Below are positions 56,700 through 64,000 of a DNA stretch of 64,000 nucleotides, piece by piece. The stretch is taken from assembly GCA_033060915.1 (NCBI GenBank), contig CM065384.1, positions 10,939,001 through 11,003,000 of the forward strand. The letters are read 5' to 3'. The translations under genes were made by a program, and so were the position numbers. Source of the DNA: Euryodendron excelsum. Lineage: Eukaryota; Streptophyta; Magnoliopsida; Ericales; Pentaphylacaceae. The notes below the pieces were generated by a model. It was given only the letters and a program-made list of their open reading frames with translations, did no database searches and had not been told where the DNA came from. The first letter of the stretch is position 1. Each line of letters begins with the position of its first letter.

Positions 56700-57540
56700 T
56701 CCAATTCCAATCCCTCTCTCGAGACAGTTTATTCCTCGAGACGGTCCAAGTAGCAAAACTACTCACAAAACCGTCAGAGTGGCGGAAACACTCACAAAGC
56801 CGTTAGAGTGGCGGAAACACTCACAAAACCGTTAGAGTGGCGGAAACACTCACAATCCAGGCACGTCTCTTCGGAGACGGTAAGACCCCTTTCCAATCCC
56901 TCTCTCGAGACAGTTTATTCCTTGAGACGGTTCCAATCCAGGCACATCTCTTCAGAGACGATAAGACCCCTTTCTAATCCCTCTCTCGAGACAGTTTATT
57001 CCTCGAGACGGTCCGAGTAGCAAAACTACTCACACAACCGTTAGAGTAGCGGAAATACTCAACCATTAGAGTAGCGGAAATACTCACAGAACCGTTAGAG
57101 TAGCGGAAATACTCACAGAACCGTTAGAGTAGCGGAAATACTCACAGAGCCGTTAGAGTGGCGGAAACACTCACAAAACCGTTAGAGTGGCGGAAACACT
57201 CACAATCCAGGCACGTCTTTTCGGAGACAGTAAGACTCCTTTCCAATCCCTCTCTCGAGACAGTTTATTTCTCGAGACGGTTCCAATCCAGGCACGTCTC
57301 TTCGGAGACGATAAGACCCCTTTCTAATCCCTCTCTCGAGACAGTTTATTCCTCGAGACGGTCCGAGTAGCAAAACTAATCACAGAACCGTTAGAGTAGC
57401 GGAAATACTCACAGAGCCGTTAGAGTAGTGGAAATACTCTCAAATCGTCAACCCCGTCCGAGTAGCGGAAATACTCAACCCCGTCTGAGTAGCGGAAATA
57501 CTCAACCCCGTCCGAATGGTGGAAACACTCAAAACCTAGG
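56700..57540 (+). repeat. Compound U3 tandem repeats with a 350-bp higher-order unit
   Basis: 81-bp hairpin units alternate with 27-29-bp units of the type ccgttagagtagcggaaata. The whole series at 56857-57036 recurs at 57207-57386. Confidence 0.88.
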
Positions 57541-57639
57541 TCAATACCCATGTTTGTTAGCTCACTTCGGTGAAAAATGACCAGACTACCCTTAGGACCT
57601 TTTTCGAGACTTTTCGGTCAAGATGACCATTTTGCCCCT

Positions 57640-58060
57640 AGGCATCTGGATGCCCCGGGAACCACACCGGCTCTGGGTATCAAACCGGTAATGTCCTGAG
57701 AATACTTTTTATAGTGTTCTTGACCTTCCTTTACCTTTCCGGGCCATTCCGAGTTAGTTCCGGCCAACCCGGTACAAAATTACCGTTTTGCCCCTGGAGG
57801 GCCGGTCTCCTTTTTCGATCACATTGGCTCTGAGTATCAAACCGGTAATGTCCCGAGAATACTTTTTATAGTGTTCTCGGCCTTCCTTTACCTTTCCGGA
57901 CCATTCCAAGTCAGTTCTAGCAAACTCGGTACAAAATGACTGTTTTGCCCATGGTGGGCCGGCCTCCATTTCCGACCACGCCGGCCTCCATTTCCGACCA
58001 CGCCGGCCCTAGGAAATCAAACCGGCAACCTCTAGGAACATTCTAAATAATGTTTTCAGA
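57640..58060 (+). repeat. 157-bp-type repeat in D 3' LTR
   Basis: Copies start near 57661, 57818 and 57994 with the ggctctgggtatcaaaccgg word or variants; a small ccacgccggcctccatttccg duplication lies at 57960-57998. Confidence 0.85.
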
Positions 58061-58127
58061 TCTCAAGTCTTCTTCCGGGACAGTCCGAGTCTGTCCCGGC
58101 AGTTTCCTAGTCCGATTGACCGTTTCC

Positions 58128-58136
58128 TATAAATAC
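58128..58136 (+). promoter_or_regulatory. TATA box of element D 3' LTR
   Basis: TATAAATAC; the expected start of transcription is around 58158-58165. Confidence 0.75.
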
Positions 58137-61100
58137 AGAGCCTCGTTCAACGTGAAAGGAGTCTGAAAACTTAACCTAAGAATCTCATATTTCGATAAAC
58201 AGAGCTCGAGCACCTCCTAAACCCTAGCCTCCCTAGGTTTTCCCAAACCCTAGCCACCATACATAAACCCTAGCACTCATACACACCCCCATACACTCAT
58301 ACACTAGCCTTCAACGACTCTCTGAAGACTTGAAGAGCAGCCATCCAAAGCTTGAAGACAATCCTTGAAGACTAAAGGTGAAGATCAAGACCGAAGACCG
58401 AAGATCGAAGACTGCACGGCACGCAAAATAAAGAAGATACAAGGTAGGCTCCCTATTTAATTTTCTGCACTTCCCCCCTCTCTCTTCTCTCTCCTAACCC
58501 ACTTGGGTTTTCTCTATTTTAATCCCCCATCTCTTTCCCCCCTTTCTTTGCATGCTTGAAACAAGGGGACTCCCGGTCCATGTGTAGGATTAGACTATTG
58601 GAGAGTCACCGTGTCGGGGGCTTTCTTCTAGTCTAACCAAAGACCACGTGGGTCCGGCCTCCTTGATTATGTGGTGAAGCCTTAACCTTGTATGTTCACG
58701 ACCCCAAATTGCATTGTGCATATCATAGTCTTGCATCTTCCAAAAATCGTTTTCAAAAAGTTGTTTTCAAAAATCGTTTTCAAACTTGTTTTCAAAATTG
58801 CATCAAAAGCTCTTTTTCAAAAACATGTTTTCAAAATCACAATCCTAGAGTGATTCTAGCCTTTCCATGGCTAGGGTTGCTTTAGGAAAGTGTTACATTA
58901 AAAGTGACCTTTTGGTCTATATTTTCAAATCTTGTTGTTTTCAAAACCGCTTTCCTAAAGTGGTTCTAGCCTTCTTATGGTTAGAATTGCTTTAGGAAAG
59001 TGAGATGTTTTTTACACCTTCTAAAAATTCTCTTTAAAAATCTCTTCCTAAGAATCTCTTTTTCAACATACTTTTCTAAAACTCTCCTCTTCAAAATTGT
59101 TTTCGAAAACTCCCTTCCAAAATCTATTTTTCAAAACTCTCTTTTTCAACTCCTTTCCAAAATCTTTTCCTCAAAATTCACTTTCTAAACACACTCCTTA
59201 AAAATCTTTCTAAAAACTCTTCTCCCGGAATCTTCCTTCTAGAAATTCCCCTATAGGATTTTCTTTCTAAAATCTACGTTTCCAAAAACATGCTTTCTAA
59301 AAATTTCTTTTCTTTAAACTCTTTTTCCAAAAACTCTCTTTCCAAAATCTTTCTTGTAAAAACTCCTCTCTAGGGTTTCCTTCCAAAACTTTCGTTTCCA
59401 AAAACGCACTTTCTAAAAATCCCTTTTCCTTAGAGCCCAATTCAAGCCCTAGAACCCACCATTAGGAAACCCTAAATTTTCTTTCCAAAAACATGGTTTT
59501 CAAACTTTGCCCCAAACCTAGGTTTCCAAAACCTCTAGTTTTCACATCAAAACTATACACCTTTCCAAAACCACTTTTCTACGTCAAAACAATAATTTTC
59601 CAAATCTAGGGTTTTCAGAATCTCCCTTTCCAAATCCTTACCAAATCCAATCTTTCCTTTAGGAAACCAAATCAAATCTCCCCGTTTAGGAAACTAGATC
59701 CCGTCCTCCGTTTTTGGAAACAAAATCCAACCTTTCTCTTTTAGAAACCAAATCCAATCCCTTCTTAATCCAAACCTTTCCTAATTCAATTCCTTTCTAA
59801 ACCATAAGTTTCCTAAACCTAAACTTCAAATCTTTCCTTAAGTTTCAAAATCCAAATCTTTCCTAAATTCGAATCCTTCCTAAACTTTCACTTTCCTAAA
59901 TCTTAAGTTTCCAAAACTTGAACATAAAAATATTTCCTAATCCAACCTTTTCCTAATTCTACCCTCTTTTCAAATCTTAACTTTTCAAATATAAGCTTTC
60001 AAACCTTTCCTAAATTCAAACCTTTCCTAATTTCAAGACTTTCTAAAATTCAAACTCTAAAACTTTCTAAATCCTAAACTTTCTAAATTTCAAATCTTTC
60101 TAAAATTCTAAGCTTCCCAAATTCAAAACGTTCTAAATTTGAAACCTTTTTAAGTTAAATCTTTCTAAACCTAAAACTTTCTAAATTCTAAACTCTCTTA
60201 AACTTCAATCTTTCCAAATCTAAGACTTTTCTAAATTCAAAACTTTCTTAATCTAAGACTTTTCTAAACTTAAAACTTTCTTAATTCAAACATTTCCTAA
60301 ACTAAAAACTTCCCTTTTTCGAACCTTTCCTAAAATGAAATTTTCTTATTTTCAAGACTTCCTTGTTTTCAAAGCTTTCCAAATTCAAAACTTCCTTTTT
60401 TTTCAAAACATTTCTAAATTCAAAAATTTTCGATTTTCAAAACTTTCCTAATTTGGGAACTTTCCTAATCTGAAAACCTTTCCTTTTTCGAAAACTTTCT
60501 AAACTCGAAACTTTCCAATTTCAAAACTTTCTTAAACCTAAAACTTTCCTAATTTCAAAACTGTCCAAAAATAAAACTTTTCTAATTCGAAACTTTCCTA
60601 AATCGAACATTTCCTAATTCAAACATTTCCTAAATCCAACCATTCCTAATCTCCTAAACCTTCCAAGTCGAGTCAAGCTTTTCCTAAGTCTAGGTTTCCT
60701 AAACCTTCATCTTTCTAAAACAAGTCCAAATCTATCTTTCCAAATCAAAGTCCAATTCTCTCAGTTTCAATTTCTAATCTCTTCTTCTAATCTCAAATCA
60801 AATCCAATTTTCAATTCAATCTCTTTCTTCCAATCCAATCTCTCTCTTCAAATCAATCTCTTTTCAATCGGACTCCGGTCCGAACTACGACTGACCTGAT
60901 TCCCCCAAAGGGATACGTAGGCAACCTTCATAGGTGCGGTCACAACACTTTTCAAACTTTCAATTCCACCCTCATGGGTGTGGTTTCCAAAATCTTTCTA
61001 AATTTCAAATTCCAATCAATTTTCAAAATTCAATTTCAAAATTTCTATTTTCAAATTCCTATTTCTAAGTTTTCAAAGTTTCCAATTTCAATTCTATCTT

Positions 61101-62141
61101 TTCAAATCTATTTTCAAATCAAATTAATTTGAAATCAATCTCTTTTCAAATCTATTTTTCAATTCTCTTTTCTTGCACTTGCATATCATGCATCATGATA
61201 ATTTATAAACATTGTTCTTCAAAGTGGATAGGATTGAACCATTAGTTAATTAAAGACTTTCATAGGTGAATCTAGGGTAAATTGACATGTAGGTACCGAA
61301 AGGGCGGGGTAGGGTGATAGCTTAGTGCGTCTTCCCTACACGTAGTCAACCTCCGAACTTAGAATCACTGATTTCATAGACCAAAAGGAGTTATTTTTCA
61401 AAAAGGGCTAAATGTTTTCCAAAGGTTGCCAAACAACCTATTTTTCGTAAAAAACCCTCTCTTGAGGATGTTTTCAAAATTGTTTTCCAAAACCCTAAGT
61501 GTAGTTTTCGGACTATGCTTAGTTTTTTAGGTGACCTAACTCACCTTAATCAAGTTAGGTGGCGACTCCGAATCTTTTTCAAAAAGCCCTTTATTCAAAC
61601 CTGTTTTCAATTCAAACCTAGTCGCACTCATTCTTCTAGGAGGGTGAGTTCTAACGAGAGAGTACAGCATTTTTCCCGCTTGGGTAAGTATTCCTCGAGT
61701 GCGAAAAATCTGGGCGTGACACCTAGGAAACCACACTGGCTCTAGGCATCAAACCGGTAATACTCCAGTCAACTCTAGTCAACCCAGTTAACCCCGATCA
61801 ATCTTGGTCAACCATGGAGCTCCCGGTATGAGGTAACCGCAATCCAGTCACTCTCTTCAACCACACCGGCTCTGAAAATCAAACCGGTAACCTCCAGGGC
61901 ACTTCCCAAAGTATTCCCTTCTATTTATGGCTGGGCGCCGCTATCTGGCACTTTCCTTTTTGAACCAAAACCTCCCTGCTCCACTTCGAGTGAAGCATGA
62001 CCATTTTTTAGCCTTGAGCCACTTCTAGAGACGCACACCAACCCCTTAGGCTGTTAAAAGTAGTTACAAATTGACCAGCATTAAATAAGCCCCTTATCTA
62101 GCCTTCTTTAAAGCCATCATAAATGACCCTGCGCCACTCTT

Positions 62142-62176
62142 AGTGGCACACGACCAATCCCAAAGCGTGCGCCACT
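62142..62176. promoter_or_regulatory. Hairpin upstream of TATA (element F)
   Basis: Arms AGTGGCACACG and CGTGCGCCACT pair except at one position. It occupies the place of the palindrome in the other LTRs but with a partly different sequence. Confidence 0.6.
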
Positions 62177-62195
62177 CGACCCCCATTTTTTGTAC

Positions 62196-62206
62196 TGTAA
62201 ATATAG
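62196..62206 (+). promoter_or_regulatory. TATA box of element F LTR
   Basis: TGTAAATATAG, 20 bp after the hairpin. Confidence 0.5.
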
Positions 62207-64000
62207 ACCTCCCCGCTCACTATTTTGGGTCAAAAAATTTATCCAGAAACTCACCCTCCCTGTTCCAAATAGTCTCGGAGCCCTCTCTCTCTCTCTCTCT
62301 TTTTCTCGAAGCCCTGCTAATCGAGCCCTAGCTCGAGGCTTTGAAGTCTTAGTGTTCGAGCTCCACCAAAGGTCTGCTTCGCTGCCCGAAAGCTCCCAAA
62401 GCCTTTTCAAGTCCAAGGCCCAAACCTTCATCAAAGAAAGAAGAAACGAGACAAGATAATCTCTAGTTTACCTTTCCGTACTCCCCCACTTTCTCTTCTC
62501 CCTTCGAACCCAGTTGGGTTCTTCTCTTTTTTTAATCCCTATCTCTAAACCCCCATTTCCTGCATGCTTGGAATAAGAGGATGTTAAGTCCATGTCGAGA
62601 GTAAACAAAAGGAGGTTACCAATTGGGACACAATTCTTGGCCTTCACTTGCTTCACAGCATGGCCTTAGGGCCCTCTTGCAATGTGGTGATACCTAGGCT
62701 TATATGTTTCAAGCCGTTATTATCATTGTCATGCATTTGCATTCTTGCCATCTCTTTATCCCCTGAAATCATTTTCAAAGTTGTTTTCTAAAAATCATCA
62801 TTCTAGGTTGATCCTAAGCCTCCCATGGTTAGGCTTTTCCTAGAAAAAGTATAACATTTTAAATGGTTCCCGTTAGCCTACATTAGTTTCTTTTCAAAAA
62901 CCCGGTCTCGGAAAGATCCTAGTCTTTTCATGATTAGAGTTGTTTCGAGAAATGTGTGACATTCAAAAGGACCCGAAAGGTATATATTTTTGGCTTTGTG
63001 TCTTTATTGTTTTTCAAACCTGCAAGTCTAAAGCGATTCTAGCCTTTCAATGGCTAGAATGGCTTTAGGCAAAGTGTGATATTCATTTGGATGTCTAAAA
63101 TCTAAGTTAGGGTTTCAGGCCCTAAAACATGTTTTCAAAAGACTCGATTTTTGAACCATTTACAAAACTCTCATTTGTCAAACCCTAGAAGTCCAATCCA
63201 AGAAAAATCTTGTTTTTGCCAACTTAGAAACCTTCCTTTTTTTTCAAACCAAAATCATACATTTTTCAAACTCTCAAAATCCTCAATTTCCAAATCAATC
63301 AAACTTTTCCTTTACAAACTTTCCTTTTTTAGTCGATTGAATCAAAACCTTCCATTTCAAATTCCTCAAATCACTCCTTTTTTAAACTTTCAAAATTTAA
63401 ACCCTAAATCAACTCCTCCCATTTTGGGAAACAATCCAAGCTTACCTTTTTCAAGCAAATCAAATCTTTTTTTAAAAGAAAAAAGCAAAACTTTTTCAAA
63501 TCTTTTCAAACCCTTTCAAATCTTTCCGAAAGCAAACAAATCGAATCTTTTTTCAAAAAAAGAAACAAATGTTTTCCAAAAAGAAAATAAAATCTTCTCA
63601 AGTCAAACCTTTCTAAATCTAATCTTTTCAAATCAAACCTCAATAATTTCAAATCAAATCAAATGTTTCTAAAAAGGAAACATCTTCAAAATCCAATATT
63701 CCTGAAAAGGAAACATTTTAAAAATCAAATCTTTCTGGAAACAAAATATTTTCAAAGTCCAACCTTCCTGAAAAGTAAGTCTTTCAAAGCCAAACTTCCT
63801 TGAAAAGGAAACATTTTCAAACTCAATCTTTCCTGAAAAGAAAATTTTTTAAAAATGAAAACTTTCTAGAAATAGAAAGCCATTTCAAAATTTCAACTGT
63901 TTCGGACTCTTGTCCGAACTACGGCTGACCTGATCCTCTTAAAGGAGGCACGTAGGCAACTCCTTCATGGGGTGCAGTCACAACCCTTTCTAAATTTCTA

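Larger units (their letters stand above)
45116..61721 (+). mobile_element. Element D: young non-autonomous Tat/Ogre-type element with antisense gene
   Basis: 5' LTR lacking U3 (45116-48662), PBS, leader, gag remnant, long non-coding region, antisense PMD gene, PPT and full 3' LTR (56508-61721). The shared LTR parts (45116-48662 and 58177-61721) differ at only about 1-2% of positions where I compared them. There is no protease, RT, RNase H or integrase. Confidence 0.9.
56508..61721 (+). repeat. Element D 3' LTR (5214 bp)
   Basis: TGTAAGCACCCC to GGGCGTGACA. U3 repeats at 56700-58060, TATA at 58128, R with AAACCCTA words, U5 tract and conserved block at 60870-60940. Compared with the solo LTR, about 320 bp just upstream of TATA, including the palindrome, are deleted (gaccgttt joined to cctataaatac). 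Confidence 0.92.
61722..64000 (+). repeat. Element F: partial LTR of a related Tat-type element
   Basis: Starts inside the 157-bp-type U3 repeat (accacactggctctaggcat), then a TATA-like TGTAAATATAG, an R region with a (CT)n run at 62282-62301, the agttgggttcttctctttttt landmark, U5 and the conserved block (63901-63975). The LTR end is off the window. More divergent from A and D than they are from each other. Confidence 0.8.

Noticed and set aside
62117..62459. Frames of about 90-105 codons on both strands near the F start site
   Set aside because: They cross the TATA and (CT)n of an LTR and have no recognisable domain.

Overview
This window looks like plant nuclear DNA, probably from a eudicot with a repeat-rich genome; the species cannot be told. 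It is almost entirely nested Ty3/gypsy LTR retrotransposons, and I see no ordinary host gene, rRNA or tRNA. Evidence is plant-type primer-binding sites (tRNA-Asp, tRNA-iMet and tRNA-Arg types), plant gypsy gag/pol motifs, TG...CA LTRs with 5-bp target duplications, and a plant mobile domain (PMD) reading frame.

Layout. (1) 1-10367, minus strand: an Athila-like element with two env-like frames, broken pol and gag, a PBS and a 1433-bp 5' LTR; its other LTR is off the left edge. It sits inside the 3' LTR of element B. (2) 10368-34572, minus strand: element B, a Tat/Ogre-type element with LTRs of about 4.6 kb. Its 3' LTR is also split by element E (14101-22145), a Tekay/Del-like chromovirus with 3.2-kb LTRs and only remnants of gag and protease. 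(3) 34573-45115, plus strand: element C, another Tat-type element with a truncated 5' LTR and a gag fragment, opened exactly at the gag ATG by a complete 5357-bp solo LTR (38869-44225, TSD agtaa). (4) 45116-61721, plus strand: element D, the youngest element (its two LTRs look about 98% alike over 3.5 kb). D has no protease, RT, RNase H or integrase in the window. It has a gag remnant and, on the opposite strand, a PMD-family gene with a clear terminal intron. (5) 61722-64000: part of the LTR of a further relative, F.

Function. None of these elements looks autonomous. D and B could only have moved using proteins supplied in trans by complete Tat-type relatives. Their LTRs share a module layout: U3 tandem repeats with internal hairpins, a GGCGCC-rich palindrome upstream of a TATA box, an R region rich in AAACCCTA, a very long TTTCCTAAA-rich U5, and a conserved block around GGGATACGTAGGCA near the LTR end. 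B and D also share a repeated non-coding module and both carry signs of an antisense gene next to the 3' LTR.

The most interesting object is the antisense, intron-containing PMD gene of element D. Coordinates were counted by eye from the numbered lines; LTR and motif borders given as exact should be good to a base or two, and those marked 'about' are looser. Family assignments come from recognised motifs, without any database search.
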